A DNA stretch of 64,000 bases from Streptosporangium album. GTDB taxonomy: Bacteria > Actinomycetota > Actinomycetes > Streptosporangiales > Streptosporangiaceae. The notes under the pieces are model-generated. The model saw nothing but the letters and a program-made list of their open reading frames with translations. It was not told where the DNA came from and searched no databases. The position numbers and the translations under genes are program-made. Shown here in pieces: positions 52,974 through 64,000 of the stretch (within the stretch, counting starts at the first letter, position 1; the number at the start of each line of letters is the position of its first letter). The stretch covers positions 3,286,001-3,350,000 of the forward strand of contig NZ_JACHJU010000001.1 of NCBI RefSeq assembly GCF_014203795.1, in the 5' to 3' direction.

Positions 52974-55556
52974 TCAGGCCCTCACCGGCCCGATCTCCAA
53001 GGTGTCGTTCGCCTTGTCGAGGTCCACCAGGACCTCGTCGCCGTCCCGGACCTCGCCGGAGAGCACCTCCTTGGCCAGCTTGTCGCCGATCGACGACTGG
53101 ACCAGACGCCGGAGTGGCCGCGCGCCGTACATCGGGTCGTAGCCCGTCAGCGCCAGCCAGTCGCGTGCCGCCGGGGTCACGGTCAGCGTGAGCCGCCGGT
53201 CGGCCAGCCTCCTGGCCAGATGCGTCACCTGCAGGTCCACGATCCTGGACAGTTCCTCCACGCCGAGCGCGTCGAACAGGATCACGTCGTCGAGCCGGTT
53301 GAGGAACTCCGGCTTGAAGGAGGTTCTGACCGCGTCCATCACGGCTTTCTGCTGGGCGTCCCGCTCCAGCTTCGGGTCCACGAGGAACTGCGAGCCGATG
53401 TTGGAGGTGAGGATCAGGATCACGTTGCGGAAGTCGACGGTCCGGCCCTGCCCGTCGGTGAGCCGCCCGTCGTCCAGCACCTGGAGCAGGATGTCGAAGA
53501 CCTCCGGATGGGCCTTCTCGACCTCGTCCAGCAGCACCACGGTGTACGGCCTGCGCCGCACGGCCTCGGTGAGCTGGCCGCCCTCCTCGTAGCCGATGTA
53601 GCCGGGCGGGGCGCCCACCAGGCGTGCCACGCTGTGCTTCTCGCCGTACTCGCTCATGTCGATGCGGACCATCGCCCGCTCGTCGTCGAACAGGAAGTCG
53701 GCCAGGGACTTGGCCAGCTCGGTCTTACCGACACCGGTGGGACCGAGGAACAGGAAGCTACCGGTCGGCCTGTCGGGGTCGGAGATGCCCGCGCGTGCTC
53801 GCCGTACGGCGTCGGAGACCGCCTGGACGGCCTGCCTCTGGCCGATCAGACGGGTGCCGAGCTCCTCCTCCATCCGCAGCAGCTTGGTGGTCTCGCCCTC
53901 GAGCAGGCGCCCGGCGGGGATGCCGGTCCACGAGGAGATGACCTGGGCGATGTCGTCCGGGCCGACCTCCTCCTTGACCATCGGGTCGTCGGGCTGGGCG
54001 GCGGTGCTGGCCTCGGCGAGCTCGGCCTCCAGCTTGGGCACCTCGGCGTACATCAGCCGTGAGGCCGCCTCGAAGTCGCCGTCACGCTGAGCCCGTTCGG
54101 CGGCGCCGCGCAGCTCGTCGAGCTTCTTCTTGAGGTCGCCGACCCGGTTGAGCCCCGCCTTCTCCCGCTCCCAGCGCCCGACCAGGCCGTTGAGATCCTC
54201 CTGACGGTCGGCGAGCTCCTTGCGGAGCCGCTCCAGCCGCTGGAGGCTGCCCTGGTCGGTCTCCTTGGAGAGCGCCAGCTCCTCCATCTTCATCCGGTCC
54301 ACGTTCCGCTGGAGCTGGTCGATCTCCACAGGGCGGGAGTCGATCTCCATGCGGAGCCGGGAGGCGGCCTCGTCGACAAGGTCGATCGCCTTGTCCGGCA
54401 GGAACCGGGAGGTGATGTAGCGGTCGGAGAGGGCGGCGGCGGCCACGAGCGCGCTGTCGGCGATCTGGACCTGGTGGTGCGCCTCGTAGCGGCCCTTGAG
54501 GCCACGCAGGATCGCGATGGTGTCCTCGACCGTGGGCTCGCCCACGTAGACCTGCTGGAAGCGCCGCTCCAGGGCGGGGTCCTTCTCGATGCGCTCGCGG
54601 TATTCGTCCAGCGTCGTCGCGCCGATCATCCGCAGTTCGCCCCGGGCCAGCATGGGCTTGAGCATGTTGCCCGCGTCCATCGCGCCCTCGCCGGCTCCCG
54701 CCCCGACCATGGTGTGCAGCTCGTCGATGAAGGTGACGACCTGGCCGTCACTCTCCTTGATCTCGCCCAGCACGGCCTTGAGGCGCTCCTCGAACTCGCC
54801 CCGGTATTTCGCGCCGGCGACCATCGCGCTCAGGTCGAGCGCGACCAGGCGCTTGTCGCGCAGGCTGGAGGGCACGTCACCGGCGACGATCCGCTGCGCC
54901 AGTCCCTCCACCACGGCGGTCTTGCCGACACCGGGCTCGCCGATGAGCACCGGGTTGTTCTTGGTCCGGCGGCTGAGCACCTGGATGACCCTGCGGATCT
55001 CGGAGTCACGGCCGATCACCGGGTCCAGCTTGCCCGACCTGGCCCGTTCGGTCAGGTCGACGCCGTACTTCTCCAGCGCCTGGTAGGTGTCCTCGGGAGT
55101 CTCGCTGGTCACCCGGGCGTGCCCGCGCACCTTCTCGAAGGCGTCGAGCAGGGCACTGGGGGTGGCGCCGCGTGATCTGAGCAGCTCGGCGACCGGGCCG
55201 CCGTCCGCGGCGAGGCCGACCAGCAGGTGCTCGGTCGAGACGTATTCGTCCTCAAGCTGGCGGGCCCGCTGCGCCGCGGTGTTCAGCACGGTGAGCAGCT
55301 GCCGGGAGCTCGACGGGGCGCTGACCGTGGCACCCTGCGCCTTCGGCAGGGCCGCGAGCTGCTTCTCGGCCTCGGTGCGCACCTGCTTCCAGTCCGCGCC
55401 GACGGCCTCCAGGAGAGGCACGGCGGTACCGCCGGTCTGGCCGAGCAGCGAGGTGAACAGGTGTGCCGGGGCGACCTCCGGGTTGCCCTCGGCCGCGGCG
55501 CGCCTGATGGCGGAGGAGACCGCCTCCTGGCTCTTCTGGGTGAGCTTGTAATCCAT
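52974..55556 (-). CDS. clpB: ClpB disaggregase
   Basis: An 860-residue AAA+ chaperone that rescues aggregated proteins with DnaK. N domain, NBD1 Walker [10 protein letters not shown], coiled-coil M domain (about residues 400-530, [17 protein letters not shown]), NBD2 Walker [10 protein letters not shown] and sensor motifs are intact. ATG 55556. It follows hspR after 166 bases with no HAIR motif or evident promoter, so it probably belongs to the dnaK transcript. Confidence 0.96.
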   Translation of the reverse strand: MDYKLTQKSQEAVSSAIRRAAAEGNPEVAPAHLFTSLLGQTGGTAVPLLEAVGADWKQVRTEAEKQLAALPKAQGATVSAPSSSRQLLTVLNTAAQRARQLEDEYVSTEHLLVGLAADGGPVAELLRSRGATPSALLDAFEKVRGHARVTSETPEDTYQALEKYGVDLTERARSGKLDPVIGRDSEIRRVIQVLSRRTKNNPVLIGEPGVGKTAVVEGLAQRIVAGDVPSSLRDKRLVALDLSAMVAGAKYRGEFEERLKAVLGEIKESDGQVVTFIDELHTMVGAGAGEGAMDAGNMLKPMLARGELRMIGATTLDEYRERIEKDPALERRFQQVYVGEPTVEDTIAILRGLKGRYEAHHQVQIADSALVAAAALSDRYITSRFLPDKAIDLVDEAASRLRMEIDSRPVEIDQLQRNVDRMKMEELALSKETDQGSLQRLERLRKELADRQEDLNGLVGRWEREKAGLNRVGDLKKKLDELRGAAERAQRDGDFEAASRLMYAEVPKLEAELAEASTAAQPDDPMVKEEVGPDDIAQVISSWTGIPAGRLLEGETTKLLRMEEELGTRLIGQRQAVQAVSDAVRRARAGISDPDRPTGSFLFLGPTGVGKTELAKSLADFLFDDERAMVRIDMSEYGEKHSVARLVGAPPGYIGYEEGGQLTEAVRRRPYTVVLLDEVEKAHPEVFDILLQVLDDGRLTDGQGRTVDFRNVILILTSNIGSQFLVDPKLERDAQQKAVMDAVRTSFKPEFLNRLDDVILFDALGVEELSRIVDLQVTHLARRLADRRLTLTVTPAARDWLALTGYDPMYGARPLRRLVQSSIGDKLAKEVLSGEVRDGDEVLVDLDKANDTLEIGPVRA

Positions 55557-55722
55557 GCTTGTCTGCCCTCACTGCGTTCAGCGGCTGGGGCGCCGGTGGC
55601 CGGTGCCCTCACTGGTCGCGGGTCGGCCCGGTTCCCGTGCCCCGCAAGTGAAGATCACTGGCGTGCCCCCGCATTCGACTGCGACGCTCCGCGTCGCGGA
55701 TCGCCCCCCGGCCTCCGTGATG

Positions 55723-56070
55723 TCAGGCGGGTGGCAGTTGGTACTGGATCAGAGCGCGAATCATGGTCATCTCCGAGCGGAGGCGATGGTTCTCGTCGCG
55801 CAGGCGCAGGGCCTCGGTCTCCAGCATCAGGATGCGCTTGATACCCGCGAGGTTGATGCCCTCCTCCTGGGAGAGCCGCTGGACCTCGCGGAGCATCACG
55901 ATGTCACGGGTGGAGTACAGCCGCCCGCGGCCCGACGTGCGCCCCGGGCTCACCAGCCCGAGGCGGTCGTACTGCCGGAGGGTCTGCGGGTGCAGACCCG
56001 ACAGCTGGGCGGCCACCGAGATCACATAGACGGGAGTGTCGTCCGACAGATCGAAGTAGTTCGCTTCCAT
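55723..56070 (-). CDS. hspR: Heat-shock repressor HspR (MerR family)
   Basis: 115 residues: MerR HTH (PVYVISVAAQLSGLHPQTLRQYDRLGLVSPGRTSGRGRLYSTRDIVMLREVQRLSQEEGINLAGIKRIL) and a C-terminal helix. It represses the dnaK operon by binding HAIR repeats with DnaK as corepressor. It begins 2 bases after the dnaJ stop. It is shorter than many HspR proteins (140-150) because it lacks the long C-terminal tail. Confidence 0.93.
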   Translation of the reverse strand: MEANYFDLSDDTPVYVISVAAQLSGLHPQTLRQYDRLGLVSPGRTSGRGRLYSTRDIVMLREVQRLSQEEGINLAGIKRILMLETEALRLRDENHRLRSEMTMIRALIQYQLPPA

Positions 56071-56072
56071 GG

Positions 56073-57278
56073 CTACTCGCCTCTGGCCTGTTGGATGAGG
56101 TTGGCCCGCGGGTCACCGCCAGCCGTGGCGTCGCGGAACTCCTCCAACGCGTTCCTCGCCTTGTCCTCGAGCTGCTGGGGCACCAGGACCTCGACCGTGG
56201 CGAGCAGATCGCCCTTGGTGCCGTCCTTGCGGGCCACACCCCTGCCCCGCACCCGGAAGGTGCGGCCGTTCGGGGTGCCTTCGGGGATGCGCAGCGTGAC
56301 CGGCATCCCCTTGAGGATCGGCACCTTGATTTCGGCACCGAGCGTGGCCTCGGTGAAGGTGACCGGCACGGTGATCGTCAGGTTCTCGCCGGTCCGGCCG
56401 AAGACCGGATGCGGTTTCACGTGAATCTGGACGTACAGGTCACCGGCCGGGCCGCCGTTCTCGCCGGGCGCGCCCTTGGCCTTGAGCTTGATGCGCTGGC
56501 CGTCGCCGACCCCGGCCGGGATGCGCGCCTGGATCGTGCGGGTGCTCTTGCCCCGCCCGCTCCCCTCGCACACCGGGCACGGGTCGTCCACCAGCAGGCC
56601 GCGGCCCTTGCAGTCGCGGCACGGTTCGGAGAAGGCGAAGTTGCCCAGGTTGCGGCTGGCCGCGCCGGTGCCCTCGCAGGTCGGGCAGACCCTCGGGGTG
56701 GTCCCGGCCTTGGCACCGGTGCCGCCGCACGCCGTACACGCCGACGAGCTGGTGAGGCGGAGTGAGACGGTGGCGCCGTCCACGGCCTCACCGAACGAGA
56801 GTGTGACCTCCGACTCGATGTCCTGGCCACGCCGTGCCCTGGTGGTCGTCCCGCCGGTACGGCCCGTGCCGCCGCCGCGGTTGAACAGGCCGCCGAAGAT
56901 GTCGCCGATGCGCTCCCCGGCGCCACCCTGATGATGCTGCTGCTGGGTGCCGCCGAACAGGTCCCCCAGGTCGAAGGGGAACCCGCCCCCGCGGGAAGCC
57001 CCCCCGCTTCCCGCGTAACCGCCGAGCCCCGGTCCGAACAGCGTCCGCGCCTCGTCGTACTCCTTACGGCGCTTGGTGTCGGACAGGACGTCGTAGGCCT
57101 CGGAGACGTCCTTGAACTTGGCCGTGTTGGCCGAAGTCGCCGAGTCTCCGGGGTTGGCGTCCGGGTGGTACTGCCTGGCCAGCTTCCGGTACGCCTTCTT
57201 GATCTCTTCGGCGGTGGCGGTCTTGGGCACACCAAGGACGGCGTAGTAGTCCTTCTCCAGGTAGTCCTTGGTGCTCAT
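56073..57278 (-). CDS. dnaJ: Chaperone DnaJ
   Basis: 401 residues: J domain with HPD ([10 protein letters not shown]), a Gly/Phe-rich linker, four CxxCxGxG zinc motifs ([32 protein letters not shown]) and substrate-binding domains. It stimulates DnaK ATPase. It lies between grpE (28-base gap) and hspR (2-base gap). Confidence 0.96.
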   Translation of the reverse strand: MSTKDYLEKDYYAVLGVPKTATAEEIKKAYRKLARQYHPDANPGDSATSANTAKFKDVSEAYDVLSDTKRRKEYDEARTLFGPGLGGYAGSGGASRGGGFPFDLGDLFGGTQQQHHQGGAGERIGDIFGGLFNRGGGTGRTGGTTTRARRGQDIESEVTLSFGEAVDGATVSLRLTSSSACTACGGTGAKAGTTPRVCPTCEGTGAASRNLGNFAFSEPCRDCKGRGLLVDDPCPVCEGSGRGKSTRTIQARIPAGVGDGQRIKLKAKGAPGENGGPAGDLYVQIHVKPHPVFGRTGENLTITVPVTFTEATLGAEIKVPILKGMPVTLRIPEGTPNGRTFRVRGRGVARKDGTKGDLLATVEVLVPQQLEDKARNALEEFRDATAGGDPRANLIQQARGE

Positions 57279-57306
57279 CTGTCTTCCTTCTCAGATATGG
57301 GGGGTA

Positions 57307-57888
57307 TCAGTTGTCGTCCGACGCGGGCTCTTCGGGCTCGGCGACCGCGACCCGCGCGGGGCGGAGCACGCGCTCACCGATCCGGTAGCCGGACTGCAGG
57401 ATCTCCACGCAGGTCGGTTCGGTGACGTCGGGGGAGTAGCTGTGCAGGAGCGCCTCGTGCACGGTCGGGTCGAAAGGCTCGCCCTTGGTGCCGAAGGCGC
57501 TCAGTCCCAGCTTCCCGGTGGCCGCCTCCAGAGACTCGCTCACCTTGGCGAAGCCGCCGGTGAGCTCTCCGTGGTCGCGGGCCCGGCCGATGTCGTCGAG
57601 AACCGGCAGCAGCTCGGCCAGCACGCCGGCCACCGCCTGTTCCTTGACCGCGGCCCGGTCCCGCTCGACCCGCTTGCGGTAGTTGGCGTATTCGGCCTGG
57701 AGACGCTGCAGGTCCGCGGTGCGCTCGGCGAGCTGGACGGCCAGCTCGACCGAGGCGAGGTCGTCGGCCGGAGCGGGCTGTCCGGCCTGCTCCGCCGGCT
57801 GCTCGCGCACCTTGCCGGTCTCCGGGTCGATTTTACGGTTGTCGCGGATCACCGGCTCCTCCCCGGAACCGTTCTCGCGCGTGTTCAC
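57307..57888 (-). CDS. grpE: Nucleotide-exchange factor GrpE
   Basis: 193 residues: a charged, disordered N-terminus (residues 1-55), a long coiled-coil (LQRLQAEYANYRKRVERDRA), then the beta-wing domain with FDPTVHEALLHSYSPDVTEPT. GTG 57888 follows GAGGGGAGC. It releases ADP from DnaK. It lies 28 bases from dnaK. Confidence 0.94.
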   Translation of the reverse strand: MNTRENGSGEEPVIRDNRKIDPETGKVREQPAEQAGQPAPADDLASVELAVQLAERTADLQRLQAEYANYRKRVERDRAAVKEQAVAGVLAELLPVLDDIGRARDHGELTGGFAKVSESLEAATGKLGLSAFGTKGEPFDPTVHEALLHSYSPDVTEPTCVEILQSGYRIGERVLRPARVAVAEPEEPASDDN

Positions 57889-57916
57889 GCTCGCGCTCCC
57901 CTCGGCTCTGCGGCCG

Positions 57917-61074
<3,158 letters not shown>

Positions 61075-61078
<4 letters not shown>

Positions 61079-61191
61079 TCGGTTCTGACGAGATGGTCCA
61101 GGCCACGGTCGCGCGCCTGCTGGACGCCGGCGTGCCACATGAGTACATCCACTTCGACGAGTTCACCACTGGCGAGGGTAAGGAGCCATGA
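61075..61191 (+). pseudogene. C-terminal relic of an FAD/NAD(P)-binding oxidoreductase
   Basis: LIGSDEMVQATVARLLDAG and VPHEYIHFDEF followed by TTGEGKEP and a stop: the C-terminus of ferredoxin-reductase-like/flavohaemoprotein enzymes (normal pattern CGS.EMV..T...L...GVP...IH.D.F). It ends ATGA with the next gene, so an intact reductase once was coupled to the DivIVA gene. Confidence 0.65.
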
Positions 61192-61841
61192 TGGGCGAGA
61201 TGACGTGGGCGAACCACCCGTCGCGCGACTCTCAATCGCTCACACCGGACCGGGTGCGCAAGAAGGAGTTCTCGCGCGCCAAGCTCGCGCGCCGCGGCTA
61301 CAGCGAAGAGGAGGTCCAGGCCTTCCTCTACCGCGTGGCGGACGACATGGCGGCCGGTGACAGGGAGAAGGCCGACCTGCGCGCGGAGATCGACCGCCTC
61401 AAGAACTGGTACAAGAACCAGGGCACAGACGTCTCCAACTCCGGTGCGGCGCAGCAGCCTCAGCTCAGTGTCGACGCGATCAACATCCTCTCCCGCGCCC
61501 AGCAGACCGCTGACGCCCAGATAGCCGAGGCCGAGGACTACGCCCGCCGGCTCGTCGGCCAGGCGCGCCAGCAGTACGAGCAGGTCCTTCAGGAGTCCCA
61601 GCAGCGAGCCGAAGAGGCGGCCAGTGAGGCCGTGAACGCCTACCGCTCCAGTGGTGCGGTCCCGTCGGCCGAGGCCGAGGAGCTGGAGAGCCGGATCGCC
61701 TACCTGCGAACCTTCGCGGAGGTCACCCAGGTCCAGCTGCGCGCGGTCCTCGAAGGGCTGGCGCATGAGGTCAACAAGATCGGCAGCGTGCCTGAGAGGA
61801 GCCACCAGGCCGTCACCGACTCCTTGCCGCGCTACAGCTGA
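61188..61841 (+). CDS. DivIVA-domain coiled-coil protein
   Basis: 217 residues: N-terminal DivIVA-like block (LTPDRVRKKEFSRAKLARRGYSEEEVQAFLYRVADDM) and two coiled-coil segments (EKADLRAEIDRLKNWYK; AEEAASEAVNAYRSS... RIAYLRTFAEVTQVQLRAVLEGL). In actinomycetes such proteins work in polar growth or membrane-curvature binding. Start ATG 61188 overlaps the reductase relic; ATG 61191 is one codon later. Confidence 0.85.
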   Translation: MMGEMTWANHPSRDSQSLTPDRVRKKEFSRAKLARRGYSEEEVQAFLYRVADDMAAGDREKADLRAEIDRLKNWYKNQGTDVSNSGAAQQPQLSVDAINILSRAQQTADAQIAEAEDYARRLVGQARQQYEQVLQESQQRAEEAASEAVNAYRSSGAVPSAEAEELESRIAYLRTFAEVTQVQLRAVLEGLAHEVNKIGSVPERSHQAVTDSLPRYS

Positions 61842-61916
61842 GCGGAGGCCGCGGCCCATCCCTCCGATCGGCGCGGGCTCCCACCGCGGCGGCCGTCCGC
61901 ACGGCGGGGCGTGCGG

Positions 61917-62378
61917 TCAGCGCCGGGCGCCGTCGACCACCTTGCGTTCGCCGAGGGGGGCCTTGAGCTTGACCGTCGTCACCTTCTTGATGGCGATGTC
62001 GATGCAGACGGCGTTCTTGACCTTGCTGCTCGGGCCCTCCCAGAGGGTGACGGTCACCCGATCCGCGGTCTCCCGCACGGTGACCCGGTCGAGGACGTGG
62101 CAGGGTTCCACCCCCGACCACCAGGTGATCCGGAGGCTCCGGCCGTCCTTGGACGGCTTCGCCGTCAGCCAGCTCACCTTGCGGGGGTTGTCGGTGTGAC
62201 CCTGAGGTCTGGTCGGCTTGGGCGTGCCGCCCGTGGGCTCGGTCCGGGGGGCCACGGTGTGCCCCACCGGCTGGGAGGGATTACCGGTGCTCGCCGAGCC
62301 GGCGGTCGTGGCGCTGTGTCCGGCGCCGCAGCCCAGAGCCAGCAGCAGGGACCCGGTCAGAAGCGGAATCGCGATCAT
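61917..62378 (-). CDS. Lipoprotein, unknown function
   Basis: 153 residues: signal LLTGSLLLALGCGAG with lipobox L-A-L-G-C, a Ser/Thr/Pro-rich linker (about 20-65), then a small domain (WLTAKPSKDGRSLRITWWSGVEPCHVLDRVTVRETADRVTVTLWEG). ATG 62378 is preferred for AGGGG at a good distance; ATG 62384 is in frame. Convergent with DivIVA. Confidence 0.7.
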   Translation of the reverse strand: MIAIPLLTGSLLLALGCGAGHSATTAGSASTGNPSQPVGHTVAPRTEPTGGTPKPTRPQGHTDNPRKVSWLTAKPSKDGRSLRITWWSGVEPCHVLDRVTVRETADRVTVTLWEGPSSKVKNAVCIDIAIKKVTTVKLKAPLGERKVVDGARR

Positions 62379-62553
62379 ACGCATACCCCTGCAACGGATC
62401 GGAACCCCTGGAGGTTCAGCGCCGATCGGCGGGGGTCGCTCTTCCGTGGAGGTCAACCTGCCCCGCCTCCTTCCTCGGACGATGGACGATCTCGTGAGGG
62501 GAGGGCCAGTAAGCTGCGGGAAGCTTCTACCCTCATGACTTCGAGGTACTCAC

Positions 62554-63348
62554 ATGATCGCGATTCTGGGAACCGGCAAGATGGGCGAGGCCCTGCTGTC
62601 GGGGCTGCTCCGGGCCGGGTTCAGGCCGGGCGACGTGCTGGTGACCGCCCGGCGGGCCGAGCGGGCCGAGGCGCTCAGAGAGCAGTACGGCGTGCGGGCG
62701 GTCTCCAACGCCGAGGCCGCGAAGAGCGCCGACACGATCATCCTGGCGGTCAAGCCGCAGGACATGGGGTCCCTGCTGGCCGAGATCGCGGCGCACCTCC
62801 CGGCCGACCGCCTGGTGATCTCGGCGGCGGCGGGCATCACGACCTCGTTCGTGGAGTCGCGCCTGGGCGCGGACGTCCCGGTGGTCCGGGTCATGTCCAA
62901 CACCCCGGTGCTGGTGGACGAGGCGATGAGCGTGATCTCGGCAGGCGCGCACGCCTCGGAGGAGCACCTCAAACACGCCGAGGACCTGCTCACGCCGGTC
63001 GGCAAGGTGCTGCGCATCCCCGAGTCGCAGCAGGACGCCGCCACGGCCCTGTCCGGCAGCGGCCCCGCCTACTTCTTCTACCTGGTCGAGGCCATGGTCG
63101 ACGCCGGCATCCTGCTCGGCATGCCCCGCGCCGCCGCCCTCGACATGGTCACCCAGTCGATCGTCGGCGCGGCCATCATGCTCCGCGACTCCGGAGAGCA
63201 CCCGGTGATCCTGCGCGAGGCCGTCACCTCTCCGGGCGGCACCACCATCGCGGCCATCGCCGAACTGGAGCGGCACAGCGTCCGCGCCGCCTTCCTGGCC
63301 GCCATCGAGGCCGCCCGGGACCGCAGCCGCCAGCTCGCCGGCGGCTGA
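62554..63348 (+). CDS. proC: Pyrroline-5-carboxylate reductase
   Basis: 264 residues: N-terminal Rossmann motif (AILGTGKMGEALLSGLL), the VKPQD and MSNTPVLV segments, and the C-terminal helical domain with ALSGSGPAYFFYLVEAMVDAG and TSPGGTTIAAI. It makes proline from P5C with NAD(P)H. ATG 62554. A divergent lipoprotein lies upstream; the 3' end nearly touches the ABC relic. Confidence 0.95.
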   Translation: MIAILGTGKMGEALLSGLLRAGFRPGDVLVTARRAERAEALREQYGVRAVSNAEAAKSADTIILAVKPQDMGSLLAEIAAHLPADRLVISAAAGITTSFVESRLGADVPVVRVMSNTPVLVDEAMSVISAGAHASEEHLKHAEDLLTPVGKVLRIPESQQDAATALSGSGPAYFFYLVEAMVDAGILLGMPRAAALDMVTQSIVGAAIMLRDSGEHPVILREAVTSPGGTTIAAIAELERHSVRAAFLAAIEAARDRSRQLAGG

Positions 63349-63351
63349 CCG

Positions 63352-63507
63352 CGCCGTCTCGGTGAGGCCGGCCAGTTCCAGGACCTCCCCGATCCGCGAG
63401 GTCGCGATCGAGTTCGCCTGCGCCAGGCAGAGCAGGTGGTCGCGGGCCGTCCGCATGGTCGTCGACTTGCCCGCGCCGTTGGGCCCGAGGAGGCGGGAAT
63501 CCGGCAT
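63352..63507 (-). pseudogene. ABC transporter ATPase relic
   Basis: LLGPNGAGKSTTMRTA (Walker A) jumps directly to RDHLLCLAQANSIATSRIGE and VLELAGLTETA, the Q-loop to helical part of ABC-2 type ATPases. About 60 codons between them, and everything after, are missing. It lies 4 bases after proC. Confidence 0.7.
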
Positions 63508-63687
63508 GCGCCCCGAACCTCGGCAGTCGCCGCAGGATTAATGCAAAGAAATTCGGATATTTCGCTCAGATGAAAACCGCCCCCTCCTCCGTGACGACCG
63601 TGTAAACCCTCTTCCGCATGCGTGCGGTAACGTCGGCCGAAGTGGGAGATCACCGGCGAGCGTGCCGCGATCAGACAGGGAGGACCC

Positions 63688-64000
63688 ATGAGCCGGTCCG
63701 TGCGGGTTGTCTGGGACGACGCGCTCACCTCGTACGACTTCGGGCCGGGTCACCCGCTCGCCCCCGTGCGGGTCGCGCTGACCATGGAGCTCGCCAGAGA
63801 GCTCGGCGTGCTGGACGCGGTGGAGGTGGTCGGCTGCGCCCCCGCCTCCGACGACGAGCTGGCGCTGGTCCACAGCCGTGACTACATCGAGGCCGTCAAG
63901 CGGGTCTCCGCGAGCGGACGGCCCGACCTGGCTCACGGACTCGGCACCGAGGACAACCCCGCCTTCGCCGGGGTGCACGAGGCCTCCGCCCTCATCACCG
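63688..64000 (+). CDS. acuC: AcuC-like histone-deacetylase-family hydrolase (N-terminal part)
   Basis: Starts MSRSVRVVWDDALTSYDFGP, with the GHPLAPVRVALTMELARELGV segment of class I HDAC/AcuC proteins, and LVHSRDYIEAVKR. It is cut by the window end, so catalytic His/Asp residues are not seen. AcuC deacetylates acetyl-CoA synthetase in Bacillus; an acsA gene lies 52 kb away. AGGGAGG is 5 bases upstream of ATG 63688. Confidence 0.85.
   Translation, partial: MSRSVRVVWDDALTSYDFGPGHPLAPVRVALTMELARELGVLDAVEVVGCAPASDDELALVHSRDYIEAVKRVSASGRPDLAHGLGTEDNPAFAGVHEASALIT

Noticed and set aside
55557-55722. Possible HAIR site before clpB
   Set aside because: No CTTGAGT-N7-ACTCAAG-like repeat can be found there.

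Overview
The window is a high-GC actinobacterial chromosome segment with dense genes, GTG and TTG starts, and many 4-base ATGA/GTGA overlaps. Gene order follows the Mycobacterium tuberculosis Rv3680-Rv3646 and Streptomyces coelicolor SCO3571-SCO3547 neighbourhoods: ArsA-like ATPase, RidA, MBL, crp, nth, marP, acs, 6C RNA, ssd-tad, helicase, bldG, hppA. From the XRE/DUF397 module, the DUF4244 pilin and CU044_5270-type remnants I infer a sporulating or filamentous actinomycete, probably Streptosporangiales. That taxonomic call is inference.

1-12 kb: housekeeping and stress genes. They include a truncated ArsA/GET3-like ATPase, DUF4177-RidA-Nudix-MBL, the regulator Crp, endonuclease III, a second Nudix enzyme, a HEAT-repeat protein, the MarP periplasmic protease, an nhaA-holin-hydrolase-DUF309 operon and acetyl-CoA synthetase. 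12-20 kb: a Fic-fold protein with a degenerate active site, a 6C small RNA, and a complete Tad/Flp pilus locus (ssd, tadA, tadB, tadC, a MerR-type regulator, a DUF4244 pilin, TadE, TadG). Two clusters of DnaA-box-like sites lie inside this locus. 20-27 kb: MrfA-like helicase, bldG with its anti-sigma partner, the proton-pumping pyrophosphatase hppA, a 34-residue membrane peptide and a SixA-type phosphatase.

27-44 kb: a complete 1.66-kb insertion sequence with terminal repeats, then a FUSC protein, serB, an olsB/olsA ornithine-lipid pair, an orphan response regulator, secreted proteins, a QueA-like enzyme with an SDR, a GAF histidine kinase with its NarL-type regulator, an ABC ATPase, a TSUP permease, a Rieske protein and an HD hydrolase. 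44-53 kb is accessory: an XRE/DUF397 module, catalase with a Fur-type regulator, a CapA lipoprotein, TetR and hypothetical proteins. 53-60 kb is the heat-shock operon dnaK-grpE-dnaJ-hspR-clpB, read on the minus strand from one promoter with two HAIR (HspR-site) repeats. 60-64 kb holds a DivIVA-domain protein, a lipoprotein, proC and the start of acuC.

Six gene relics stand out: the C-terminus of a molybdopterin oxidoreductase, an EphD-like hydrolase, a sigma/CU044_5270 chimera, a reductase C-terminus overlapping the DivIVA gene, an ABC ATPase fragment, and a signal-peptide ORF whose start codon appears to have become ATA. No rRNA, tRNA, CRISPR array or prophage was seen. No clearly new multi-gene system is evident. 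The strongest unexplained signals are the DnaA-box clusters within the tad locus, the long leader ahead of the MerR-type gene, the hairpin leader of hppA, and the operator-like palindrome touching the olsB start codon.
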